A stretch of DNA of 64,000 bases from Nocardioides nitrophenolicus (GTDB taxonomy: Bacteria > Actinomycetota > Actinomycetes > Propionibacteriales > Nocardioidaceae): the NCBI RefSeq assembly GCF_016907515.1, contig NZ_JAFBBY010000001.1, positions 1,116,001 to 1,180,000 on the forward strand. The letters are read 5' to 3'. How positions within the stretch are numbered: the stretch's first letter is position 1; each line of letters opens with the position of its first letter. This document shows positions 46,926-55,546 of the stretch, in pieces. The translations under genes were made by a program, and so were the position numbers. The notes below the pieces were generated by a model. The model saw nothing but the letters and a program-made list of their open reading frames with translations, did not search any database and was not told the origin of the DNA.

Positions 46926-46951
46926 GTGAAGGAAGATTCGCTGTTCTTCAC
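46926..46951. promoter_or_regulatory. Candidate LysG binding site
   Basis: GTGAAG (46926-46931) and CTTCAC (46946-46951) form a perfect dyad with 14 bases between, in the 81-bp region between the divergent lysG and exporter genes. This is where the regulator is expected to act. Confidence 0.55.
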
Positions 46952-46977
46952 CCGCGGCGCCGCCTAGGTTCGAGCCC

Positions 46978-47628
46978 GTGCTTGCCCCCGCCCTCGCCGG
47001 CCTGCTGACCACGGCGACCCTCATCGTCGCGATCGGCGCGCAGAACGCCTATGTCCTGCGGCAGGGCCTGCTGCGCTCCCACGTCGGCGTCGTCGTGCTG
47101 ATCTGCGCAGCGTCCGACGCGATCCTCATCGCCGCCGGCATCGCCGGCGTCGGCGCGCTCGTCGACGAGACCGGCTGGGCGCTGGTGCTGGTGCGCTGGC
47201 TGGGCGTTGCCTTCCTGCTCTGGTACGCCGTCGGCTCGCTGCGCCGCGCCGCCCGGCCGGAGTCGCTGGCCGCCGCCAACGGCACCGGCGGAACCAGTGG
47301 CGCCACGGGCACCGTCGCCACCGTGACCGAGACCCGGCGCAGCGTGGTCACCCGCACCGTGCTGCTGACCTGGCTCAACCCGCACGTCTACCTCGACACG
47401 CTGCTTCTCATCGGCTCGATCGCCACCGCGCACGACGGCGGCGAGCCGGCCGGTCGCTGGTGGTTCGGCGTCGGCGCGGCGCTGGCGAGCCTGCTCTGGT
47501 TCGGCGGCCTCGGCTTCGGGGCTCGGCTGCTCGCCCCGCTGCTCGCCCGCCCCCGGTCCTGGCAGGTGCTCGAGCTGGTCATCGCGGCCACCATGGTCCT
47601 GGTCGCGGTGAAGCTCGCGCTCGGCTGA
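46978..47628 (+). CDS. lysE: LysE/ArgO-type basic amino acid exporter
   Basis: The 216-residue protein has six predicted helices and the LysE/ArgO signatures TTATLIVAIGAQNAYVLRQG and LLTWLNPHVYLDTLLLIGSI. The family expels excess lysine and/or arginine. The Gly/Thr-rich loop (ANGTGGTSGATGTVATVTET) is longer than usual. The start is GTG. It is divergent from lysG, which should activate it when basic amino acids accumulate. Confidence 0.93.
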   Translation: MLAPALAGLLTTATLIVAIGAQNAYVLRQGLLRSHVGVVVLICAASDAILIAAGIAGVGALVDETGWALVLVRWLGVAFLLWYAVGSLRRAARPESLAAANGTGGTSGATGTVATVTETRRSVVTRTVLLTWLNPHVYLDTLLLIGSIATAHDGGEPAGRWWFGVGAALASLLWFGGLGFGARLLAPLLARPRSWQVLELVIAATMVLVAVKLALG

Positions 47629-47680
47629 GCGCCTCGTCGCACCAACGGAAGACCAGCCTGCGCGTGGCTACCGTCGACGG

Positions 47681-48907
47681 ATGCTCTCGGACGCTCCCTC
47701 CTCTCTCACCTCCCCTCTCGATCCTGCTCTCGACCCTCCTCATGACTCCCCACTCCTCACGACCCCCGAGTTCGACCGGCTGCGCCTGGCCGAGTGGTTC
47801 GAGGCCCGCCTCGACGACCTGGCGGCCGACGCCACCCGAGCGATCTGGGCGGCGGTGCCGGCGTACCGCACCAGTGGGCTCGAAGGTGAGGTAACCACAC
47901 ACTGCCGACAGATCTTCGCGGTCTTCTCCCGCACCGTCCGCGAGGGCCGCGATCCCGACCTCGCCGACTTCCCCCAGACGACCGGTCACGCCCAGAAGCG
48001 GGTCGAGGTCGGCGTGCCGCTGGCCGACTTCCTCAAGGCGTTCCGGATCGGCCAGCTCAGGATGTGGGAGAGCCTGCAGGCGTATCCCGCCCAGGGCGCC
48101 GAGCGGGAGGCGGTGCTGATCACCCTGGTCTCCCACGTGATGCGCACCATCGAGGTCGGCAGCTCCGCCGCCGCGGCGGCGTACCACGAGGCGCAGCAGT
48201 ACCTGATCGCCGACCTCGAGCGCACCCAGCGCGACACCCTCGAGCGGCTCCTCGACGGGCAGCCGCTGCTCGACCAGCACCGCACGACGCTCGCCCACGT
48301 CGGCCTGGGCGGGGTCGACCCGGCGTACGTCGCGATCGTGGCGACGCCCGGACCGGCCGCTCGCCCGGCGTTCGCCGCGCACGCGCCCGGCATGTACGTG
48401 GTCCGCCATCACGAGCTGGTCGGCCTGGTCCCCCTCGACGCCGACGTCCAGCGGGTCGCCAAGGAGCTGGCCGCGACCGGCGTCGACGCGATGATCGGCA
48501 CCAGCCTCCCGCACGGCGGGTACGACGCCGCGCCGGACGCCTACCGCGAGGCGCTGCTCGCCCACGACACCCTCGAGGGCCGCCCCGGCCTGCTCGCCTT
48601 CGACGCCATCTCGCCGCTGAGCTATCTGGTCCGCCGGCCCGACCCCACCGTTCGCAAGCTGGTCCGGCCCGAGATCCTCGGCTTCTTCGGCGACGACCTG
48701 GCCGCCGACGGGACCTATGCGGACTCACTCGAGGCGTACGTCGCACACGACCTCAACGCGAAGGAGGCCGCGCGGGCGCTGCACGTCCACGTCAACACGG
48801 TCTACTACCGCCTGGAGCGGATCGCGCTGAAGACCGGCGCCGACCTGCACCGCTTCGAGGACGTGGTGGAGCTGCTGGTCGCCGTCCGGGCGGTGCGGAT
48901 GTCGTGA
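47681..48907 (+). CDS. PucR/CdaR-type transcriptional regulator
   Basis: The 408-residue protein has an N-terminal sensory region (residues about 25-170, with the helical RsbRD-like stretch VGVPLADFLKAFRIGQLRMWE). A middle GGDEF-like/PucR region follows (VAKELAATGVDAMIGTSLPHG). The C-terminal PucR HTH is LEAYVAHDLNAKEAARALHV, then HVNTVYYRLERIALKTGADL. In other bacteria such proteins control purine catabolism or diverse uptake systems. Here it converges on the iorAB-type genes (7-bp gap), and xanthine dehydrogenase genes lie 4 kb away. Confidence 0.87.
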   Translation: MLSDAPSSLTSPLDPALDPPHDSPLLTTPEFDRLRLAEWFEARLDDLAADATRAIWAAVPAYRTSGLEGEVTTHCRQIFAVFSRTVREGRDPDLADFPQTTGHAQKRVEVGVPLADFLKAFRIGQLRMWESLQAYPAQGAEREAVLITLVSHVMRTIEVGSSAAAAAYHEAQQYLIADLERTQRDTLERLLDGQPLLDQHRTTLAHVGLGGVDPAYVAIVATPGPAARPAFAAHAPGMYVVRHHELVGLVPLDADVQRVAKELAATGVDAMIGTSLPHGGYDAAPDAYREALLAHDTLEGRPGLLAFDAISPLSYLVRRPDPTVRKLVRPEILGFFGDDLAADGTYADSLEAYVAHDLNAKEAARALHVHVNTVYYRLERIALKTGADLHRFEDVVELLVAVRAVRMS

Positions 48908-48914
48908 TCGCGCG

Positions 48915-49394
48915 CTACATCCCCGCGGCGCCGGCCCTGATCGCCTCCCGGATCCGCGGATAGGTGCCACAGCGGCAGACATTGCGGATCGAGTCGAGGT
49001 CGTCCTCGGTGATCGCGCGCCGCTCCGCGCGCACCCGGTCGACCAACGCGACCGCCGCCATGATCTGGCCGGGCTGGCAGTAGCCGCACTGGGCGACGTC
49101 GTGCGCGAGCCAGGCGTCCTGCATCGGGTGCAGCCCGTCGCCGGGCGCGGTGTCGGCGAGCCCCTCGATGGTGGTGACCTCGTCGTCGGGCCCGATGGCG
49201 CCGACCGGGACCGAGCAGGGGTTGAACGCCTTGCCGTTGAGGTGCGACGTACAGGCCTTGCAGACGTTGATCCCGCAGCCGTACTTCGGCCCGGTGACGC
49301 CCAGGACGTCGCGCAGGACCCACAGGATGCGGACGTCGTCCTCGACGTCGACCGTCACGGTCTCGCCGTTGAGCTGGAAGGTGTGCTTCGGCAT
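48915..49394 (-). CDS. iorA: Isoquinoline 1-oxidoreductase-like 2Fe-2S subunit
   Basis: The 159-residue 2Fe-2S subunit of a molybdenum hydroxylase has cluster Cys in KYGCGINVCKACTSHLNG and FNPC, and the second cluster in VAQCGYCQPGQIMAA and SIRNVCRCGTYPR. The IorA-type N-terminus KHTFQLNGETVTVDV is present. It follows the large subunit by 9 bp. No FAD subunit is near, so the enzyme is of the two-subunit type that passes electrons to an external acceptor. Confidence 0.92.
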   Translation of the reverse strand: MPKHTFQLNGETVTVDVEDDVRILWVLRDVLGVTGPKYGCGINVCKACTSHLNGKAFNPCSVPVGAIGPDDEVTTIEGLADTAPGDGLHPMQDAWLAHDVAQCGYCQPGQIMAAVALVDRVRAERRAITEDDLDSIRNVCRCGTYPRIREAIRAGAAGM

Positions 49395-49403
49395 GGCGGA
49401 TCC

Positions 49404-51737
49404 TCAGGAGAGGTAGTCGAGGCCGTTGGTCGGCGACTCGGGGACGGACGGGACGAACGGCTTCGGCTCGAAGTGCAGCGGGGCGTGGAAGTTGATCGGG
49501 AACTCGGTCGGCATCGTGCCCGTCGCCCGCGCGTAGGCGCAGGCCACGGCGGCCATCGACGCCGCGACGCCGGCCTCGCCGACCCCGCCGGGCTCCTCGC
49601 GGTCGGAGTCGACGACCTCGCAGTGGAACTCGAAGGGCGTGTTCCACTGCCGGGTGTACGCCGAGTTGTCCCAGCTGGCCTCGAGGAAGTGGCCGTCGAC
49701 GAGGTGGTTGCCGTAGCTCAGCGCCTGCGCCATCCCGTCGGAGAAGCCGCCCATCATCTGCGCCTGCACCCCGAGCGGGTTGATCGCCAGCCCGCAGTCG
49801 ACGACGACCGTCGCCTTGGTGACGCGAGGGCCCGTCACGGCATCGCGGACCTTGCGGTTCACCGTCTCGGGACGGCAGTCGATCTCGACGAGGACGGCGG
49901 TCGCGCCCTTGTACTCCTTGTGGATCGCGATCCCCTGCGCGGTTCCGGCCGGCATCTGCCTGCCCCAGTCACCGAGCTCGGCAGCCCTGCGCAGCACCTT
50001 CTTGACGATCCCGCTCTTGAGGTACTTGAGCCGGAAGGCCACCGGGTCCAGCTTCAGCTTCGCCGCCAGCTGGTCGACGATCAGCTCGTTGGCGGTGCGG
50101 ACGTCGGGTGAGTAGATGTTGCGCACCGAGCTGGTGTTGAACCGGTCGACGTCCTGGTTGGACTCGTTGAGCAGCTGGGTGACGACGCCGAAGTTGTAGG
50201 GCAGCTCCTGGCTGAGCAGGAAGATCGTCTCGGAGAAGCCGAGATTGGCCAGCCCGGTCGGCAGCGCGGCCACCTCGGCGGTGAGCCGCTCCCCGAGCCC
50301 GTGGGTGAAGTCGGTGGACACCGAGGTGTGCCGCTGCTCGAAGGAGACCACGCTGCCGAGCAGCATCGTGGCCCGCACCCGCGAGGTGGCCATCGGGTGC
50401 ACCCGGCCCTGGCGCGGCTCGTCGGCGCGATGCCACATCAGCTTCACCGGCGCGCCGAAGGCCTTCGACGCGTGCGCCGCCTCGATCGCGGAGTCGCTGA
50501 ACAGCTTGCGGCCGAAGGAGCCGCCGCCCTGCACGACGTTGACCGTCACCTTCGCCTGCGGCAGCCCGAGCGCCTTCGCGACCTTGGACTGCGCGTCGAT
50601 CGGCGACTTCAGCCCGCCCCAGATCGTCGCCGCGCCGTCGCGGACGTCGGCGATCGCACAGTTGGGCTCCAGCGCCGAGCCGCTGCGGAAGTGGAAGACG
50701 AAGTCGCCCTCGACGGTGGTCGCGCCGAGCTTGGGCACCGCCAGCGGCAGCTGCGCCCGGCGCAGCTCGGCGAGGATGTCGTCGGACGACCTGCCGGCGA
50801 CGGTGCCGGCCTTCCACTCGACGTCCAGCGCGCGGACCGCGTCGATGCACTGCCCGAAGGTCCTCGCCCGCACCGCGACGCCCGTCGGGATGATCGCGAC
50901 GTGGGTGACGCCCGGCATCGCCTCCACCGCGGCCCGGTTGCGGATCGCCGCGGCCGTGCCGTTGAGGTCGGGCGCCCGGCACACCATGGTCGGCAGCGCG
51001 CCGGGTACGTCGAGGTCCATCGCGAACCGCTTGCGCCCGGTGACCGCGTCGAGCGCGTCGAGGCGGCGCTGCGGCGTACCGACGACCGTGCGGTCCGCGA
51101 GCGACTTCAGCTCGACCTTCACCTGCTTGGTCGTCGCCGGCGCGGCGAGGGCCGCGGCCTCGCCGTACGGCAGGGCGTTGCCGAGCAGGTCGTAGATCAC
51201 GCCACCCTTGACGCGCAGCGTGGTGACGAGCGCGCCGAGCTGGACCGCGGCCGCGTCGAGCAGCGCCTTGCGGGCGACGGCGGCGGCGACCCGGATCGGG
51301 GTGTACGTCGAGATGGTCGTGTTGGAGCCACCGGTGAGCTGGTTGAACAACAGCTCCTTGCGGGCCGGCGCGAGGGTCACGTGCACCCGCTCGACGGGCA
51401 GGTCCAGCTCCTCGGCGATGATCATCGCGGTGGAGGTGGTGATGCCCTGCCCGACCTCCATCCGCGGCAGTGCGAAGTGCGCGTCGCCCGCCTCGTCGAC
51501 GTGGATCGCGATCAGGCCCGACGTCGGCAGGGTGCAGTGGGTGAGGAAGTCGTTGAGGTCGTAGATCTCGGGCACCTGCGGCACCGACGGGATCGGAAGT
51601 CCCGCGGCCTGCGCGGGCGCGGCGCCGAGCGCGAGGTCGGCCGCGACCACGAGGCCGGTCCCACCCATCACGTAGCCGACGAAGGAGCGCCGGGTGAGAC
51701 CTCCGGCTCGCCGGTCGGTCGTCTGGTCGTGCGACAT
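49404..51737 (-). CDS. iorB: Tat-exported isoquinoline 1-oxidoreductase-like molybdenum subunit
   Basis: The 777-residue large subunit of the IorB type begins with a twin-arginine signal (GLTRRSFVGYVMGGTGLVVA, cleaved near APAQAAG). The enzyme therefore probably works outside the cytoplasm. The molybdopterin site includes GGSNTTISTYTPIR, NVVQGGGSFGRKLFSD and the catalytic Glu in EPGGVGEAGVAASMAA. The substrate cannot be named: family members oxidise N-heterocycles or aldehydes. The RRSF motif and a partner lacking its own signal suggest export of the folded heterodimer. A ribosome site, GGGAGAC, precedes the ATG. Confidence 0.92.
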   Translation of the reverse strand: MSHDQTTDRRAGGLTRRSFVGYVMGGTGLVVAADLALGAAPAQAAGLPIPSVPQVPEIYDLNDFLTHCTLPTSGLIAIHVDEAGDAHFALPRMEVGQGITTSTAMIIAEELDLPVERVHVTLAPARKELLFNQLTGGSNTTISTYTPIRVAAAVARKALLDAAAVQLGALVTTLRVKGGVIYDLLGNALPYGEAAALAAPATTKQVKVELKSLADRTVVGTPQRRLDALDAVTGRKRFAMDLDVPGALPTMVCRAPDLNGTAAAIRNRAAVEAMPGVTHVAIIPTGVAVRARTFGQCIDAVRALDVEWKAGTVAGRSSDDILAELRRAQLPLAVPKLGATTVEGDFVFHFRSGSALEPNCAIADVRDGAATIWGGLKSPIDAQSKVAKALGLPQAKVTVNVVQGGGSFGRKLFSDSAIEAAHASKAFGAPVKLMWHRADEPRQGRVHPMATSRVRATMLLGSVVSFEQRHTSVSTDFTHGLGERLTAEVAALPTGLANLGFSETIFLLSQELPYNFGVVTQLLNESNQDVDRFNTSSVRNIYSPDVRTANELIVDQLAAKLKLDPVAFRLKYLKSGIVKKVLRRAAELGDWGRQMPAGTAQGIAIHKEYKGATAVLVEIDCRPETVNRKVRDAVTGPRVTKATVVVDCGLAINPLGVQAQMMGGFSDGMAQALSYGNHLVDGHFLEASWDNSAYTRQWNTPFEFHCEVVDSDREEPGGVGEAGVAASMAAVACAYARATGTMPTEFPINFHAPLHFEPKPFVPSVPESPTNGLDYLS

Positions 51738-51846
51738 GACGGAATGTCTCCCGTTCGTCCGAGGCCGGCGCCGCCCCATGCAGCGCCACAACGGGTGGCC
51801 TCCAGCAGCGTGGCACCCGTCACACCGCCCTGGCCATGTGAGTCGG

Positions 51847-51874
51847 TCCAAGGCGCCTTGGAGAGTGCTCCAAG
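51847..51874. promoter_or_regulatory. Overlapping TCCAAG palindromes upstream of iorBA
   Basis: TCCAAGGCGCCTTGGA (51847-51862) is a perfect 16-bp palindrome. It overlaps a second dyad, CTTGGAG (51857-51863) / CTCCAAG (51868-51874), so the hexamer TCCAAG appears three times in alternating orientation. The element lies in the 149-bp region between divergent iorB (start 51737) and a small membrane gene (start 51887). Two dimers could bind cooperatively. Confidence 0.6.
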
Positions 51875-51886
51875 TAGGTTGGGGCC

Positions 51887-52102
51887 ATGGACCAGGACCG
51901 CTACGGCACCCGGCCGCGCTGGCAGCGGCTGCTCCTCGGCCTGCCGCCCGCGCTGGCACTCCTGATCGTCGGTGGCTACTGGACGCTGCTGTCCTGGGGT
52001 GTGATCGGCGACGAGACCTCCAACACCTTCTCGATCATCGGGCCGATCCTCGCCGGCTTCGGCGTCGCGCTCGGCTGGGTCGTGCTGCAGCGTCGCGACT
52101 AG
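51887..52102 (+). CDS. Small two-helix membrane protein
   Basis: The 71-residue protein has a basic N-terminus (DRYGTRPRWQRLL) and two transmembrane helices (LLLGLPPALALLIVGGYWTLL and IIGPILAGFGVALGWVVL). There is no known family. It is transcribed divergently from iorB, and the palindrome cluster at 51847-51874 lies 13 bp before its start, so it may be co-regulated with the molybdenum hydroxylase. Confidence 0.6.
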   Translation: MDQDRYGTRPRWQRLLLGLPPALALLIVGGYWTLLSWGVIGDETSNTFSIIGPILAGFGVALGWVVLQRRD

Positions 52103-52935
52103 GGCCGGCCGCGGATCCAGTCGCCGACCGTCCTCGCGAGCGGCAGCGGCCGGGCGTCCGCGTCGAGCAGCAGGTCGTAGCCGTGCCCGGACTCGGCCCC
52201 GACGAACCGGCCGCCCTCCGGCGCCTGCTCGACGATCTCCCGCGCCGCGTCGACCTGGTCCGCACCCTCGCTGTCGGCCATCGCCACCAGCACCGGCACC
52301 TTCAGCTCCCGACCGCCGTCGACCACCTCGATGCCGTCCCAGTCGACCGGGCCGGACAGGTCGACGGCCCCGGCGAGGTCGCCGTCGGTGGCGGCCGTCA
52401 TCAGCGCGACGCTGCCACCCATCGACGCGCCCACGACCACCACGCGGCTGCTGTCCCTGCGCGCCTCGGCCAGCGCGACCTCGACGGCGTCCACCTGGTG
52501 CGCTCCGGTGCGATCGCCCGTGCACTCCGACTCGCCGTAGCCGCACAGGTCGATCGCCAGCACCCGCAGCCCCGGCTCGGCGACCAGGTCGGCGGCGTAC
52601 GGGAGCCAGCCGCACAGCCCGTTGCCGTCGGTCTGGTGGAGCAGGACGGCGACGGTGCTGCCACTGCCCGCGGTCACCGCAGCGATGCTCCCGACCTCCG
52701 GGTCCGTCAGGGTCGTCGGCGTGAACCCGGCGTCCGCGACGTCGGCGGGCTGCGGGCCGCAGCGGCCGAGGGGACCGTCGAGGGTCCGCCAGGGCTGGTC
52801 GGCCTGCCCGGTGGGCGTGGGGGTGGGCGACGGGGTCCGGCTCGGCGTACCGCCGACGGGGTCGTCGCCACCGCCGCAGCCGGCGAGCGCGAGGGTCGTC
52901 AGGATGGTCGTCACTGCCCCGATGCGTGATCTCAT
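52099..52935 (-). CDS. Alpha/beta-hydrolase lipoprotein
   Basis: The 278-residue protein has a lipoprotein signal (MRSRIGAVTTILTTLALAGC, lipobox ALAGC) and a Thr/Pro-rich linker (TPSRTPSPTPTPTG). The alpha/beta hydrolase domain has the nucleophile elbow VVGASMGGSVALM, an acid in VAMADSEGADQVD and a late His in AESGHGYDLLLD. The triad looks complete. The site of action is the outer face of the membrane; the substrate is unknown. It converges with the small membrane gene, sharing 4 bp. Confidence 0.83.
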   Translation of the reverse strand: MRSRIGAVTTILTTLALAGCGGGDDPVGGTPSRTPSPTPTPTGQADQPWRTLDGPLGRCGPQPADVADAGFTPTTLTDPEVGSIAAVTAGSGSTVAVLLHQTDGNGLCGWLPYAADLVAEPGLRVLAIDLCGYGESECTGDRTGAHQVDAVEVALAEARRDSSRVVVVGASMGGSVALMTAATDGDLAGAVDLSGPVDWDGIEVVDGGRELKVPVLVAMADSEGADQVDAAREIVEQAPEGGRFVGAESGHGYDLLLDADARPLPLARTVGDWIRGRP

Positions 52936-52939
52936 CGCG

Positions 52940-53590
52940 TCATTGTCGGTCCTGGCGGCGGAGGTGGGGCGAGATCAGCGCGGTCCGCACCGACAGCCCC
53001 AGGTCGCGGCCGCGCACCGTCGTGATCCGCCGCCCGGGCTGCACGGCGTCCTTCACCGGCCCGGTCCGCTCCCCGAGCAGCGCGGCCGCCGCGTCGATGT
53101 CGGCCACCACGTGGGTCAGTCCCCACAGGCAGGACGGGCCCGCACCGGCGGTCTCCGGCGAGCCGACCACCTCGAGGATCACCTCGCCGAGCCGGTAGAA
53201 CAGCTGCCGCATCGGCGTCCCGCCCAAGGCGCCGGCCCGCTCCCGTCGTACGTCGAGGCCGAGGGCGCCCAGGGCCGCCCCCGTCCGGGCGAGGTCGGGT
53301 GAGAGCAGTACGACGTGGTCCAGGTGGGTCACCCCGTTGGGGTGCGTCGGCGCCTGCGCCGCGGCGGGCGGGTCGGCCGGCGCGGGCGTCGTGGGGATGC
53401 CGTCGACGTCACGGGTGTCGCCCGGCACTCCGCCCAGCGCCCAGCCGACGATGCCGGTGCCGTGCTGCGGACCGACCAGCCGGATCCGCACCGCGCCGAC
53501 CCGGCAGACGTCGCCGTCGACGGCGAAGCCCACTTCCCGCCAGGAATCGGGCCGGTCCGCGACGAGAAGGTCGGTGAGGGTGAGGGTCAC
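52940..53590 (-). CDS. Glyoxalase/VOC-fold protein
   Basis: The 216-residue protein has one clear VOC domain in its C-terminal half (VTHLDHVVLLSPDLARTGAA, LFYRLGEVILEVVGSP, LWGLTHVVADIDAAAALLGE). It also has a divergent N-terminal half with VGFAVDGDVCRVGAVRIRLV. The substrate is unknown. The start is GTG at 53590. It precedes the lipoprotein hydrolase gene on the same strand (4-bp gap), so the two are probably transcribed together. Confidence 0.78.
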   Translation of the reverse strand: MTLTLTDLLVADRPDSWREVGFAVDGDVCRVGAVRIRLVGPQHGTGIVGWALGGVPGDTRDVDGIPTTPAPADPPAAAQAPTHPNGVTHLDHVVLLSPDLARTGAALGALGLDVRRERAGALGGTPMRQLFYRLGEVILEVVGSPETAGAGPSCLWGLTHVVADIDAAAALLGERTGPVKDAVQPGRRITTVRGRDLGLSVRTALISPHLRRQDRQ

Positions 53591-53700
53591 GGGCGCGATG
53601 CTGCCAGGTTCTCGCGGCCACCCTGTAACGAAATCGACGTCGCGACCGCTCCCCCAGCAGACCCACCGACACCGGCGACGCGCACCAGGAGCCTCCCCCC

Positions 53701-54867
53701 ATGCACCGGTTCGACGTGCCCGAACCCCTGCCCGACGGGTCGCGGCTCCTCCACATCGGGCTGCCCAAGACCGGCACGTCCGCGCTCCAGGCGTCCTTCC
53801 ACGCCGCCCGTGATGCCCTCGCGGCGGCGGGCGTCGACTACGTGAGCCGGGGCCCGAACCCGCTGGGCGCGGCCAGGTACGCCGCGGGCGCCCCACTGCC
53901 GATGCCCGCCGACGCCGAGCGGGCGGCGCAGCGGTGGGAGCGGATCGCCCGCCGCTTCCGTACGTCGAGCGCCCGCCTGGCGGTGCTGTCGAGCGAGGCC
54001 TTCAGCGGCGCCGCTCCGGACCGGGTCGCGGCCATCGCGGACGCGCTCGGGGCCGACACCACGGTGGTGGTCACCCTGCGCCCGACGGCCGCTCTCCTCC
54101 CCTCCCACTGGCAGCAGGCGGTCCGGCGCGGCGCCACCGAGCCGCTCGGACGCTGGCTGGCGCAGGTGCTCGACCCCGAGCATCCCCACGCCCGGGCGAT
54201 GCGGACCTACGCTCCGCAGGCCATCCTGGCGACCTGGGGCCGGCACTTCGCGCCCGGGCGCCTGGTGTTCGTGTGCGCCGACCCGGCCGACCGCTGGTTC
54301 AACCACCGCACCTTCGAGGCGCTGCTCGGCGTCGACGGCGTGCTGGAGCCGCAGCCGGTGGCGAACTCGTCGCCGCCGTACGCCGAGATCGAGATGCTGC
54401 GCCACCTCAACCTCGCGCGCCGGAACCGCCGGGACGAGCACGACCACTGGCCCCGGGTGCTCCGCCGGGTCGGGCGGCGGATGGGCGACGCACCGCCGCC
54501 GTCGGTGAGCGGCGACCGGCTCCTGCTGTCGCGCGAGGTCGTCGAGCGGGTCAACGACGCCACCCGCACCTCGATCGCCGCGCTCGAGGCGTCCGACGCG
54601 ATCGTCGTCGGCGACCCGGCGCACCTGCTCTCCGACCCCGACCGGCACCCGGTCGACCTCGCCGCACCGACCGCCATCAGCCTCGAGACGGCCGGGTGGT
54701 TCGGGAGCACCGTCGGCGAGCTGGCGGCGGCCGAGCTCGACGAGCGCTCCCGCGAGCGGATCCGGCGGCTGGAGGCGGAGGTCGAGCGGCTCACCGCGCT
54801 GCACCGGGCCGGCCGACGTACGCCGGTCCGGGACATGCTGCGCCGGATCGCGGGCCGGCAGTCCTAG
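53701..54867 (+). CDS. Sulfotransferase-like protein
   Basis: The 388-residue protein carries the 5'-phosphosulfate loop LLHIGLPKTGTSALQASFHA at residues about 16-35, as in PAPS-dependent sulfotransferases, and VVVTLRPTAALLPSHWQQAV, which could contact the 3'-phosphate. The C-terminus is a predicted coiled coil (RSRERIRRLEAEVERLTALH), a feature of dimeric or scaffolded members. The acceptor is unknown and could be a glycan or lipid. The gene stands alone, divergent from the VOC gene by 110 bp; CCAGGAGCCTCC is a plausible ribosome site. Confidence 0.8.
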   Translation: MHRFDVPEPLPDGSRLLHIGLPKTGTSALQASFHAARDALAAAGVDYVSRGPNPLGAARYAAGAPLPMPADAERAAQRWERIARRFRTSSARLAVLSSEAFSGAAPDRVAAIADALGADTTVVVTLRPTAALLPSHWQQAVRRGATEPLGRWLAQVLDPEHPHARAMRTYAPQAILATWGRHFAPGRLVFVCADPADRWFNHRTFEALLGVDGVLEPQPVANSSPPYAEIEMLRHLNLARRNRRDEHDHWPRVLRRVGRRMGDAPPPSVSGDRLLLSREVVERVNDATRTSIAALEASDAIVVGDPAHLLSDPDRHPVDLAAPTAISLETAGWFGSTVGELAAAELDERSRERIRRLEAEVERLTALHRAGRRTPVRDMLRRIAGRQS

Positions 54868-54876
54868 GCTGTCGCC

Positions 54877-55521
54877 ATGGCAGTCAGGGTCGACCTCAAC
54901 ATCTCGCTCGACGGCTTCGCGACCACGACCGACCAGACGCCCGAGAACCCGTTCGGCGACGACTGGCCGCGACTGACCGGCGCCTATGTCGCCACCCGGA
55001 CCTTCCGCGAGCGGGTGCTCCACGACACGTCCGGCGCGGGCACCACCGGCGTCGACGACGCCTACGCACAGGCCTACTTCGCCGAGCTCGGTGCCGAGAT
55101 CATGGGCGCCGGCATGTTCGGGCTGCACGACTTCCCCGACGACCCCGACTGGCGCGGCTGGTGGGGCGACGAGCCGCCGTTCCGGATCCCCGTCTTCGTG
55201 CTGACCCATGGTGCCCCGCGCCCGCCCATCGAGATGGCCGGCGGCACCACCTTCCACTTCCTCTCCGCGACCCCTCGCGAGGCGCTCCACCGCGCGCTCG
55301 AGGTCGCCGACGGCAAGGACGTCCGGGTCGGTGGTGGGGCGAGCGTGGTCCGCGACTTCCTCGCGGCCGGGCTGGTCGACCAGCTCCACGTCGCGATCGC
55401 GCCGATCCTGCTGGGGCGCGGGATCCGGCTCTGGGACGACCTGCGTGGGCTCGAGTCGGGCTATGACGTCGTCACCGAGACCGCCGAGAGCGGCACGGTC
55501 CACGTCACCTTCCGCCGGTAG
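54877..55521 (+). CDS. Dihydrofolate-reductase-like (RibD C-terminal) protein
   Basis: The 214-residue protein has the RibD_C/DHFR-like fold: VRVDLNISLDGFATT at the start, IMGAGMFGLHDFP, VFVLTHGAPRPP, DVRVGGGASVVRDFLAAGLV, and QLHVAIAPILLGRGIRLWDD. These are the NADPH-binding features of the family. The substrate is not known; such stand-alone members occur widely in actinobacteria. It follows the sulfotransferase-like gene by 9 bp. Confidence 0.85.
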   Translation: MAVRVDLNISLDGFATTTDQTPENPFGDDWPRLTGAYVATRTFRERVLHDTSGAGTTGVDDAYAQAYFAELGAEIMGAGMFGLHDFPDDPDWRGWWGDEPPFRIPVFVLTHGAPRPPIEMAGGTTFHFLSATPREALHRALEVADGKDVRVGGGASVVRDFLAAGLVDQLHVAIAPILLGRGIRLWDDLRGLESGYDVVTETAESGTVHVTFRR

Positions 55522-55546
55522 CCGGCGGGCCGGCCGGTCACGCCGG

